Source: Proteromonas lacertae
Taxonomy: Eukaryota > Sar > Bigyra > Opalinata > Proteromonadidae
Assembly: GCA_002245135.1 (NCBI GenBank)
Contig: NGBS01000007.1
Location: forward strand, 124,001-188,000
Length of the DNA: 64,000 nt
Direction of reading: 5' to 3'
A model generated the notes under the pieces. It ran no database searches. It was not told the origin of the DNA and saw nothing but the letters and a program-made list of their open reading frames with translations. Shown piece after piece: positions 11,896 to 22,247 of the stretch. How positions within the stretch are numbered: position 1 is the first letter of the stretch; the number at the start of each line of letters is the position of its first letter. Made by a program: the position numbers and the translations under genes.

Positions 11896-12861
11896 ATGAT
11901 TAGAAAGCCGATGAAATATGATGAATTATTATCCTTTATAGCAAAACATCCTAAATCAAGCAGAAAATTAAAATCACTACAAATAATCCTAAGGCAATTA
12001 TTATTCGACCAACGTCGTTGTAATGAAATATATAATCGAAGAAATAACATTTTGTACAGAGAATCATATTATAAAACAAATCATCAAAAACTACCTAAAG
12101 AATCATGTTCTAATTGTTTATATCGCATCTTTGTAACACATGATCCTTACCCATATCAATATGATTATGAAATCATTCCAACAATTGAAAAATCCAAAAT
12201 AACAGTATTAACTAGTTATTATAAAGTAACTTATAACTTCAATGGATATTTATTAGATAATAGAACAATCAAAAGTGTGAAAGAAACTGGTGAAGTAAAA
12301 TCTGATTCAATTGGTATATCAATTAGTAGCCACACTAATGGAATATGCGGTCCAACTTCATATCAAGTGGCTAATAATCCTTGTAGTTCACGTTCTAAAG
12401 TAGCATCTCGATCAAGACATAATTCTTATATTGATAATAATGAAGTGTTAGATGAAGAATTATTTAATAGTCAAAATAATGGAAATTCAAGTAATCACAG
12501 TACCAAGGAATGTTATGCTTTAGTTCAACAAAACAAGAAAATATCAATTAATTCAAAGTCAATTTTGACAAACTACAGTAGTAATACAACTACTCAAAAG
12601 AATGGTAGTGATAATGACAAAATTGTTTTAAGTCCTTCTAGTATTAAGCCTTCACTGTTATTAACATGTCAATCTCCTCTACATAATAATAATAGTAGTA
12701 ATACTGATAATACAACAACAAGAATTAGAAATAGAGTAGTTAAGATGTCAAATAATTATGTTTCACCAAAACATCATACCAGAGATTCTAGTATAGATGA
12801 TAATAAACTCTCATCCAGCACTTTACCTAATTTTATACCTGAAGATGAAGAAGGTGTGTAA
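11896..12861 (+). CDS. hypothetical protein, 321 aa
   Basis: Single-exon ORF from the ATG at 11896 to TAA. The first about 135 residues look folded: a basic helical start (KSSRKLKSLQIILRQLL), a Cys pair in SCSNCLYRIF, and an aromatic beta-like region (TVLTSYYKVTYNFNGY). The remainder is Ser/Asn/Thr-rich and low complexity. No signal peptide or membrane helix. I do not recognise the family. It lies downstream of the tandem array but shares none of its motifs. Confidence 0.6.
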   Translation: MIRKPMKYDELLSFIAKHPKSSRKLKSLQIILRQLLFDQRRCNEIYNRRNNILYRESYYKTNHQKLPKESCSNCLYRIFVTHDPYPYQYDYEIIPTIEKSKITVLTSYYKVTYNFNGYLLDNRTIKSVKETGEVKSDSIGISISSHTNGICGPTSYQVANNPCSSRSKVASRSRHNSYIDNNEVLDEELFNSQNNGNSSNHSTKECYALVQQNKKISINSKSILTNYSSNTTTQKNGSDNDKIVLSPSSIKPSLLLTCQSPLHNNNSSNTDNTTTRIRNRVVKMSNNYVSPKHHTRDSSIDDNKLSSSTLPNFIPEDEEGV

Positions 12862-14052
12862 ATATTTGATAGAATAGTAGGATAAATAATTATCGTTTAT
12901 TATAAATATAGTTTTTATTTTATTTTTTATTATTTTTTGATGTCAATATAATTCAAATATTAATGCTTTTATACAGAAATGACCTTGTATTTCATTAAAA
13001 TTATCTTTTATTCTTCTTTTTCTCTGGAGTGGTGATTTGGTTTAACATTTTTTACATACTCCTCTGAACCTATTTTCTATATTTGGAGTTAAAACTGAGG
13101 AGTATGTATCAAACGCTAATCAACTTATTGTTCCATTTCATCTCCTTCTTTAATTACTAAAATTACTTTTATATATAACTTATCCTCTCCTTCTATTCTT
13201 ACTGTGAAGAATGTAATACCACTAATGCTCATAACAGCATACAAATATAGCAATAAAACACACTTACACTATAAAAAATAATTCACATTGAATTTCATTT
13301 TGCAAATAGGATTACAATACTTGGCTCAGATCTGGTTTGTCAATATTTGACTTTTATACCTTTTTCTTTTGTTTTTTTCATTATGTTAGAGATTAAATTA
13401 AGATAAGATTTTTTGTATATATAGTGATCTCATATTCTGCTTTATATATAGCTATAAAACAAAGAATTCTATTTTTTGATGTTTTTTTAATGAAGTGAAA
13501 TATAAATACTAACTATATAAACTTAAAGTACAGTACATACTAAGTTAAATTATACCATAAAATAAAAGCTGCACTTGCAGTCTAAAAAAATATGAACAAA
13601 TTTCTCAAGTCCTTTAATTTTTACTATTTTATATATATATTTCTAAACAACAAACAAAATTAAAGGCATGGTAATATTTTTATCGCTTAACCTTCATATA
13701 ACTTAGAATGGATTTTGAGAAGTGGTAAATAATTTTATTAAACTTATAATATTAATTGGTCTAAGCCAATACAATATATTGAATCTGTTATATATGCTGT
13801 GTATGTGTATTATAATAAATATGTTCAAATACTGAATAAACATCTATATTACATCTATTTATATGTTATATCTACTTTACATAGTTTAATTTATACAAAA
13901 AAACGAGTGAATAGATTGAACTAATTGAGTAAATTGAAAAAAATAAATCGGTAAAATATATTCTTTACATTGTCAATGTAATAACAAACGTAATTGAATT
14001 TATTTAATTGATTTTTTGATTAGTATTTTACTAAGATAATGAAGTTAGTGAA
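12862..14052. other. gene-poor AT-rich stretch, 1.19 kb
   Basis: No convincing coding region. It contains one clear short inverted repeat (13054-13107, listed separately) and many A/T runs. It leads into the decayed transposase-like fragment and may be old mobile-element debris. Confidence 0.5.
13054..13107. repeat. 11-bp inverted repeat with 32-nt loop
   Basis: ACATACTCCTC (13054-13064) and GAGGAGTATGT (13097-13107) are exact reverse complements in otherwise very AT-rich DNA. It could be a hairpin, a terminator-like structure or a remnant of a mobile-element end. Confidence 0.6.
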
Positions 14053-14756
14053 GTGGAAGATGATGATGAAAATGCAAGTAATAACGAGTATAGATTAATG
14101 TCATATTTATACAAATTCTTTATAAAGAATTATATTTCTAATGTCAATTCATCAATTCTATTAAAAGAATTATCTAGTATTCATCTTATAAGCTGCAGAA
14201 CTTTCAAATCATTAAAGAGTAAAGTAATTAAAGATAATATTTTGCCAAATCCAGATAAGGATAATTATCTTAGCATTAAAGAAAGTCTAGTTTATTTATT
14301 GACAAATATAAAAGAAATTCCAATAATTAGTTCATCAATTGAAAAATGTAATAACTCTATAAACATAAACAGAATAGACAAAATATAGTAATAAGCCTTG
14401 ATGGAGTAGAAAAGAGTATATTTAGTACAAATAATAATGTTGTTTATGTGTTTTCATACACAATATGCAAAGAACTCAATGACTTATTTTTAGATGGAAT
14501 TAAGATTGATAGTGAGTTTTATAATGTGTATTGTATTTCGTTTATTGGAGATATGCCTGGAGTGATAAAGTTAATGAATTATCATAACTTTGTATCTTCC
14601 AAGTATTACTGCCGATCATGTAATAGTTATGTAAGGAAAATAGGTGGGAAGAAAGTAAGACATAGTGTTAGAGGAATGAAAAATATTAAAGATTATGATC
14701 AGTATTATAACTATAAAGAAAACAGGAAATATAGTATATCTACCTATCAAGGTTAA
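14053..14756 (+). pseudogene. fragment resembling Tnp2-type transposase
   Basis: Two open segments (14053-14388 and about 14378-14756) lie in different frames. The second contains ISLDGVEKS, FIGDMPGVIKLMNYH and YYCRSCNSY. This order (a D-G strand, then a D-[ML]-P-x-x-x-K-L helix, then a Cys-x-x-Cys) is typical of the Tnp2/CACTA-type transposase core and its KDZ-like relatives. The downstream catalytic part is not recognisable. The zero frame ends at ATA-TAG-TAA, so either it is a decayed element or two +1 shifts are needed. The identification rests on motif order only. Confidence 0.45.
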
Positions 14757-15699
14757 AGAGCTATCAATTCACATTTATAAGTATAATATTTAATATAATT
14801 TATAAAAATTATAGTGAATACTATTTTTGTATCACTAAATTCATGAAATATGAAGATATTTAATAAAGTTCTATCATTACTAAAGTATATGATTATGATT
14901 CTATAAAATAGATTACCTTATGCTGGTTCTGCATTAGAAATGACATTTATATAAAGTATATATTATTAATTTATATATTCAATAGGTTGTATAGAAATTT
15001 TTAGAGAAATTTAAGAATCAGTAATAGTTTAGAACAGTTATTTAATTTTTTTATTATATTTATGATGTTTATATATGCTGTTAAATAGTGTAATACAGCT
15101 ACTAAGGTGGGAGCAAGTAAATATAAAAAAAGCTAATATCTTCATATCTACAGGGAATTGAGGGGAAATAACTTGATAACTGATCCATATATGAATACTT
15201 TTTACGATCTGCACATAATATCGCCTAACAAGCCAAATTTACTCATCAAAATTAATTTCTCTCAATCCAAAAATGGCCTATACCACAACCCTTTAAATTA
15301 GTGTCCGATGCCAACAAAAAAAAATCAATGGTTTTAATTTCCCAAATAAGGAATACGTTGTATTAAGGTTAAAACACTTCAAACTGTATTTAATTTTTAT
15401 AACCTTAGAAAGAAAATCAAAAGATTTTGTTTATGTTATGTTAGTAGCTATGACTATATATATATAAATATGCAATAAAGAGATAAGATACCTAAATTAG
15501 GTAAATTAGAAACTAACTACACTATCATATATTCTAACATATAATTCATGTTATGGTAAAATTTTACTTTTTAATTCCTTATGGTTATTGAGAAAAAAGA
15601 CAAAAAAGACAAAAAATACACTTAGAAAATTTTTATAGTGATATTACTCAAATAAATCTTTTGAATATTTAAAGATATTTAAAACTATTCAGTTATTAT
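14757..15699. other. gene-poor stretch, 0.94 kb
   Basis: AT-rich with no ORF that I would call. A frame of about 50 codons near 15150-15303 is the longest piece with mixed composition; it could be more debris of the upstream element. The promoter or first exon of the papain-like gene may lie here. Confidence 0.45.
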
Positions 15700-15701
15700 A
15701 A

Positions 15702-17064
15702 ATTATCAAACACAAGCGTATAGAATTTCTTAAGAAAGATTATATAAATGTGTCTATACCTGATCATTTTGTACCAACATTACCAACATTACCAACAGTA
15801 GAAGGTAGGAACTGTGATAAAGGCATTTGTTTTGTTGAGCTAATGTTTAGTCACGTAAATGATCTGTTGATTCAAAAGAAGATGATTGATAAACCTGTTA
15901 AATTCTCTATTCATCACTTCATTCAACATATATTCAATTTCTCTGATACACCTGATAATAGACTTCAATGTAAAGCAGAGTTTCCCTTACCTATTAGAAT
16001 AACTCAGATAATGGGTTATTTAGCAAGTGGAAGTGGACCTGTATTATATGAAGATGATCCTACAGAAATAACAATCGAATCGTTAATCGCAAATAATGAT
16101 ACATACACTAACAAGCAAATAAAAGTACCTTATTTAATAGGGACAGTTAGTAATACAGTATCTTTTTATAGTACGATAGATAGAATAAAAGAATTATTAA
16201 CCAAATATCCATCATTATTAGGAATGGCATATATGTCACTTGATAACTTAAACGTAGTTAAAAAATCGTATTTTTTTTGAAGATATGATGGATAAAGAAG
16301 ATGGTACTGATAGAGAAGATGAAATAACTCATTGTATAAAAATAATAGGTTATGATGATAATTACTCAAAAGAAAATTACAATTATACAAGAAATAAGCC
16401 AGAAGTAAATGGTGCTGTATTAGCTGAGATGATTTGTTTTGAGGGAATATCATATTTATGGATAAGTTATCAGTCTGTTGAATTTCAGCTTTTTATGTAT
16501 ATAACTGATATATCAATAAATACAAAAATGTATAATGTATATGAATATGATGTAGCAGGTCCAGAAAACTTATTGACTACTCCAGAAAAAGAAGAAATTA
16601 TGGGGAAAGGTGGTATTTATATAATACGAACAGTGAGTATGAAGAATGTATTTAAAACCAAGAATCCAGGTAAAGAATATTTAGAATATTTAAAATTTAT
16701 GTTATATGATGTAAAAGATCCAGAAATAACAGTAATGGATGGAGATGAAGTGGTTTATCACTATTTATCATCAGATTTAGAAACAAGAAATAAAAATTAT
16801 CCATATTTAGAACAATTTTTAGTTCAGGGATATAATTCATTTAAATTAGATAAACCTGTTTTACTTACAAGAGAATCATTTTCAATTGAAGTATCTATTC
16901 GTGGTATTATGCCTACTATATATACAGATAAAGTAAAACATAATACTCCAAATGTTTCATATATAAATGGAATAGATATTATTGAAGAAAATAGAGGAAG
17001 AATAAAGGATAATTTTGATGAAATACAAGGTCATTGTTGTTTAAAAGCATTGACATTTGAATGA
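15702..17064 (+). CDS. papain-like (C1A) protein with lectin-like tail, probable pseudoprotease, +1 frame break
   Basis: The coding frame is open from about 15702 without an ATG, so a first exon is probably missing. It ends with TGA at 17062-17064. The first half (to 16280) shows the papain N-domain: LPTVEGRNCDKGICFVEL, where the Cys of GICF matches the catalytic Cys of GSCxAF, and YLASGSGPVLYEDDP. The second half has the catalytic His in HCIKIIGYDD and the GYFWISY equivalent SYLWISY. The Asn of the usual NSWG is missing (AEMICFEG). After it comes the lectin-like domain often found with bacterial C1A proteins (YNVYEYD; GYNSFKLDKPVLL). The halves join only by a +1 shift between 16259 and 16280, at TTT-TGA-A after a T run. 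It is likely inactive as a protease. Confidence 0.65.
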
Positions 17065-17482
17065 TAGTTGGGTTTTATACTGGTGGTATAATTGGTAATA
17101 TCAAAACTATTGGATTTTACACAAAACCAATAACATTATAATAAATATTATATTCAATTATTGTATGTTTTAGAGGGATGATTTATAATATACAACATAT
17201 ATCACTCTTTAAGAATGTATCACTTTGAATTTCTAAGTTTCTTGAGTAATAATCTTTTTCTAATAATATATACTTGCTATTTTTATTTATTCGAAACATT
17301 TTAAAAGGATGTATATTAGAATTACAACATTTAATCATTAATGAGTATTATTCATCATATTTTAATATCATCCTGATGTTGAACAACAAATTATATACAA
17401 ATATTATTATTATTTAAAAAAAACTATACATATAAAAAAACTATATATTATTTTTAAATTATTAATTAAAATGAATATCAAG
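17065..17482. other. convergent 3' intergenic region
   Basis: About 0.42 kb of AT-rich sequence between the ends of two converging genes. No gene or RNA seen. Confidence 0.6.
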
Positions 17483-18864
17483 TTATTTTCTTTCATTTAA
17501 CCATCCATTTGGATCATTAATTGGTTGTGACATCATCAACAACTGTTTAATAGACATAACAGGTTCAGCATTATTATTATTATCATTCTGTAATAAATCA
17601 TCAGGATTATTTGATATTGGTAATTCTGTTTTGGTTAAAACAGGTAATGGCGGTAATGGTGGAGGTATATTCTGCTGTACTTGCTGTTGATAATTCACTG
17701 GTGGCTGAGGTGGAGGTGGTGGTACAAACAAAGGTTGTTGTTGTTGTTGTTGTTGTAATTCATTAATATTTGTTAGTTGAGGTAATGGTGGTGGTGGTGG
17801 TGGTAATGGAGGTGGAACAAATAGTGAATGTTGTTGATTCATTGATATTTGTTGTTGTTGTTGTTGTTGTTTACTATCATTATTTGGAGGCAAAGGTGGT
17901 AATTGAACATTAAGTTGTTGTTGATTATTCACTGGTGGTTGAGGTAATGGTGGCGCTGGTGGAGGAGGAGGTGGAATATTCTGCTGACTTTGTTGTTCAT
18001 TATTATATGACTGTTGCTGCTGCTGTTGCTGAGGTGGAGGTGGTGGTGGTGGAGGAGGTAGTCTTCTTTCTTGAGTTGGTATTTTCACTGGTATTGGTAC
18101 AAATGCATTATTGTTATTGTCACTTTGATATTGCAATGGTTTAGGTGGTAATGGTGGTGGTGGACCAACTGGTAATGATGTTAATTTTTTATTTTCTTTA
18201 ATATCCTTTTTATTATTATCATTATCATTTGTTGATACAGGTGTAGAAAACCATGAATCAAATAAATCGTATGAATCAGTGGATACTTCATTAAATTCAT
18301 TATCTTCAAACACATTGTATTCTTTCTCTTTTTCTTTATTATTAAAATTCTTAACTTCATCTTGTTCTTCAAATATTCTTGTGTTTGTTTGTATTTGATA
18401 CTGCTTTTCTTCTTCATATTTTTTGAATTCTTTTAATTGTTTATCTATATCTGCAAATGCAATACCATTGATTTCTAAATCATATTGATCTATTCAAATA
18501 ATTAAAACGAATATATAAAAATACAATGACCTTTTAATCTTCCCATTAACACAACAAACTCTGTATCATGATATTCAAAACTATATTGGAAATCTGTTGT
18601 TTCAACTAAAGTACCTTCATAAACTAAACGATTGTTACAGAATACTCGACTAGATAAGTGATTGAAATTAATCTACATATTTCCTGCTCCTAACGAGTGT
18701 GTTAATCCAATTACAATATCTTTTTCATTAATTTCCAAAAGCCATTTTATACTGTGTTTAGATCCAGAAATGAACTTCCCTACATTTTCTTTGCTCATCC
18801 ATTTGGCTTTAATAGTAGCAGAGTAATCTGAATTCAAAGAACGATTCGACCGATAAGATGACAT
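17483..18864 (-). CDS. FAIM1-domain protein with proline-rich tail, 439 aa
   Basis: Exons on the minus strand: 18677-18864, 18525-18649 and 17483-18489 (introns 27 and 35 nt). An apparent in-frame TAG at 18673-18675 disappears when the 27-nt intron 18650-18676 is removed. The N-terminal about 110 residues fit one FAIM1 beta-sandwich unit: KWLLEINEKDIVIGLTH, RVFCNNRLVYEG, FQYSFEYHDTEFVVL, YDLEINGIAF. A charged linker follows (EFKKYEEEKQYQIQ). Then come about 200 residues of poly-Pro and poly-Gln (PPPPPPPPPQQQQ), as in actin regulators that bind profilin and SH3/WW proteins. The end is GWLNERK. The function is unknown; FAIM1 proteins elsewhere act in signalling and proteostasis. Confidence 0.7.
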
Positions 18865-18969
18865 TTTACTAACTAGTTAAATAGATATCACTCAATTATT
18901 TGAAAAGTGATTGTGGGGTATAAAAAATCCTTCTGCCAAAATTTTGAATCTAAATTTAAAATTCAAATT

Positions 18970-20462
18970 ATGTCAGAAACTCAACAATATGATGAGCAAT
19001 CTCTCCAAAACCAATATGAAGAATCATTTGACTGCGAATATATCAATACTCCACCTCCATTAGAAGATCTTCAATCTTTAAATATACCCTCTCCAAATAA
19101 ATTACCAAAAGAAAACATACTAAATGATGTACAGAATATATTAACCTTGTAGACTTTTGATTCTGAATCAAACTCAGATCAACTATTGATTAATAGTGAA
19201 GCAAATGATGAAAGCAACTTCTCTCATTGTGAAAATTCAAAGAAATGGCTTAATTATAATGATTACTACCATATATTAGAAGAGGCAGAAAATGGCAATT
19301 ATTTATACCCATTGTACGAATATATATACGATTTCAACTTTATTCAGTTACGATCTCGGCATAGATGATAGAGGAATAACAGTACATCCTGAAGATATCT
19401 ATTCAAATCCAACACCAACATTGTATATACTGAAATGTGAACATTTAAAGAATGGCAAACCATCATTCGGATTTCCAAGATTAAGTAATAAAAGGATCAA
19501 ATATTATACATGGAAGAAGCAAGGATTTACTACAGATTTACCAAAAAATAATCCAATCGTTAGATATATAACAGCAAATTGTTATCAAAGTAAATATATT
19601 GTTTTATTATATATATATATTAGCTGTCAGATGTGGAAATAAAGGTGGTGGAGCTTATTCTCATGTAGATCCTTTATTCAGAATGCATGCAGTAATGAAA
19701 ATAGAAAATGATCATAAAAATAATAATACAAAATATAACAAAAATAATAAAACATATTCCATGAATGAAATTGGTCCATATGTTCTGATTCATATCACAG
19801 CAGCAGCTTCCTCTACAACATCTACGGCAGTTTCAACTCCAATTTTTAATGATATACCTTGTGCAGATATGATTATAAATGACAATGATCATTATAATGG
19901 ACAATTCAAAATAGAAAAAAGAAAATATAAGAATGAAATAAGTAACAGCAGTTCGCAATTATTAAATATTCCCTTTCCATCTAATTTTAATGTATTTATT
20001 ATAATATTAATATATATATATATATATATATTATAATTAGGTTAGTAAAAGTAGAAAAAGGCCTCATTTAACCAGAGGTTACTCATTACCATTTCCAACT
20101 TACAATAATAATAATAATAATAATTCCTATACATCCAATAATAGTTGTAATTTATTTGATATTTCTGAATCAGTTCCTTATACGTTATCTGGTACTGATG
20201 ATTTCTTATGTTCTCCATTAATGATGGATATTAGTCCTCTCCTACTAAGTCCTTTGTCTCCTTCTTGTTCATCATCCTGTTATTCAAAGAATACAAATAA
20301 TAATAATGATAAAATGGATTTAAGCTTTTGTGAAATAGATAAAGATAATTCAAATAGTAATAATGATAATGATTCTTTATTATCACCACTTCCTCGTATT
20401 TATAGATATTTAATTATTATTATTAAAATATAGTCGAATCTTTAAACACTTTCAATATTTAA
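18970..20462 (+). CDS. unassigned six-exon protein
   Basis: Exons 18970-19128, 19153-19313, 19348-19589, 19624-19991, 20041-20395 and 20434-20462; introns 24, 34 (CAG acceptor), 34, 49 and 38 nt. The first ATG of the frame is at 18970. The central part (exons 3 and 4) looks folded and conserved in style: YDLGIDDRGITVHPEDIY, LYILKCEHLKNGKPSFGF, KRIKYYTWKKQGF, VRCGNKGGGAYSHVDPLF, GPYVLIHITAAAS. It resembles a beta-rich transcription-factor DNA-binding domain in composition, but I cannot assign a family. The flanks are Asn/Ser-rich and disordered. The last two exons are inferred from splice logic only. Confidence 0.6.
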
Positions 20463-20555
20463 TGAATTTGATTTACATTTTACTTGTTTTTGTTGTTATA
20501 ATATTAATAATTAAAAAAACATGTAAAAGACTTAATGGAGTTTATAAACATAAAA

Positions 20556-21018
20556 TTATATATCATTTGGTAGATAAGTGAGTTGAATCCAAGATCCACA
20601 ACACAGACATCTTCTTTCAAGACTCCATCTAATATGTTTTGATGTATAAATCGGATTATCATTTAGAATTTCTAACTCTTCTTTCAATATACCTAATAAT
20701 TGGTTAATACATATAGAAGGAAGTAATAAGGATAGACCAAGTGTAAATATCATTCCAATCCATCCAAAATAATAACATAAATTACAAGGCCAGTAATCCT
20801 CACATATGTGGTTGATTATGCTCATTCCGTAATCAAATTCTTTCTTTGTTAACTATTTTATGAATAATATTATTTAATACTATGTTATTTAATCCTTCTG
20901 GGTAAGTATTATCATAATGATTTGATATCCCATTTATAAAGCATTTCCCTGTAGGATAAAATTTGAAAACGGTGTTATCCTTATTGACATACAAAACTAC
21001 ATCCTTAACATCTGTCAT
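20556..21018 (-). CDS. GOLGA7/ERF4-like palmitoyltransferase accessory protein, 144 aa
   Basis: Exons 20881-21018 and 20556-20852 with a 28-nt intron (GTATTA...AATAG) that repairs the frame. After splicing the protein has the Golgin A7/ERF4 pattern: FYPTGKCFINGIS, YPEGLNN, KEFDYGMSIINHI, then a hydrophobic Cys-rich segment (CEDYWPCNLCYYFGWIG, LGLSLLLPS), LGILKEELEILN and a C-terminal IRWSLERRCLCC. In this family the subunit stabilises a DHHC palmitoyltransferase at Golgi or plasma membrane; CHIC proteins belong to the same family. The Cys cluster suggests palmitoylation. The assignment rests on the overall pattern and length. Confidence 0.5.
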
Positions 21019-21158
21019 TATGTTAAGAAAACCCTCTACTCACCGATTTAAATTATGAGTAAGTGTATCTTATTATGTTAATATATACAATATAGTAAAA
21101 CAAACACTTAATATAATATGCATTAGATAAAAACAATTAGAAATAAATATACAACAAT

Positions 21159-22101
21159 TTAAAGGATTTTTGGTTTCTTTATCTTCAAAATCGATTCAGA
21201 AGATTGTGTATCCTTATTACTAGCAACCCATAGATATTTCATAAATTCATCCTCACCAAATCCTTTTGTAGAATTATCAATTTGATTGATGAATTTACTG
21301 TAAGTTTCTGATTCGATTTTTCTCATTATTAATGTAGAATTGGCATTTGCCATTGATTTCAGATACAATACTTCAGCTTCTAATTGACCTTTTATTCTCT
21401 CTATCTCAGCAAGCATTGTATATTGTTCTATTAACGTTTCTGCTTTAATCTATAAACAATAATATATAATTCAATAAATTTACTTTTGTTAATTCCTGTT
21501 CTGCTGTTGCTACTGATATATTTTGTTCAGCATTTACACTAGATTGTATAGCGTTTGATATTTCATTTGGTAGGTCCGAATCAGTAAAATAAACCTCTGT
21601 TACATTGACTGAATACTTTATCAGTTTTTCACTCAAATCCTTTTTCATTTTTGCAACAATATTTGATCTACCTTGATATACTTGAAATGCATCAAAGGAA
21701 CTGAACACATCACATAATATCATTGTAATCTCATTCTTCAATACTGTGTCATAATCTACATAATCAAACAACACTTTCTTAATATCATCAAATGTAATTA
21801 TATATTTAAATACCACTACTACTCCAATAGGCAATTCCAATCCATCAGACGATCTAGCTTTTAGATTGGTGAATCTGTAGGATTGTTTAAGAGTACTAAC
21901 TGTTTTGAATGATTTATAATATCCAGTATAATAAAGTCCTTCAGTATATACTTCTTTATCAACAAATCTATTGATTAATGTGTTATAAGCAATAGCTGCA
22001 CAATTTGAACACACTGAAGAAAAAGCTGGTAATATAAAGCTTACTAATAGTATAATAGCAAATATAAGAACAACTACAATCCCAATAGTCCTCTTGATCA
22101 T
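21159..22101 (-). CDS. SPFH/band-7 domain membrane protein, 302 aa
   Basis: Exons 21484-22101 and 21159-21449; intron 34 nt. An N-terminal transmembrane helix (GIVVVLIFAIILLVSFIL) is followed by an SPFH (prohibitin/stomatin) domain: SSDGLELPIGVVVVFKY, VLKNEITMILCDVFSSFD, LIKYSVNVTEVYFTD and the coiled coil EQNISVATAEQELTK, IKGQLEAEVLYLKS. Length and topology fit the family. Such proteins build ring-like membrane microdomains. The gene is a near neighbour (co-directional, 146 bp) of the hybrid histidine kinase, also a membrane protein; a joint role is possible but unproven. Confidence 0.75.
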
Positions 22102-22124
22102 ACTCTTTTTAAAAAACTAATAAT

Positions 22125-22143
22125 GAAACGAATATATTTTTGA
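22125..22143 (-). promoter_or_regulatory. candidate core promoter element
   Basis: The plus strand reads GAAACGAATATATTTTTGA, 24-42 bp before the SPFH start codon. It is the best match to the element before copies 2 and 3 of the tandem family, but inverted relative to this gene. Confidence 0.35.
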
Positions 22144-22247
22144 ATATCATAAAACAACCATTACTCATCATTTCTACTATATAAAAGCATAAAAACAAAA
22201 AATAATTCATATTAAATAAATAAAATTTAAAATATATTTGAAAACAA

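Noticed and set aside
18673-18675. In-frame TAG in the FAIM1-domain gene taken as a reassigned or read-through codon
   Set aside because: A 27-nt intron (18650-18676) removes it and gives the expected FAIM1 spacing.
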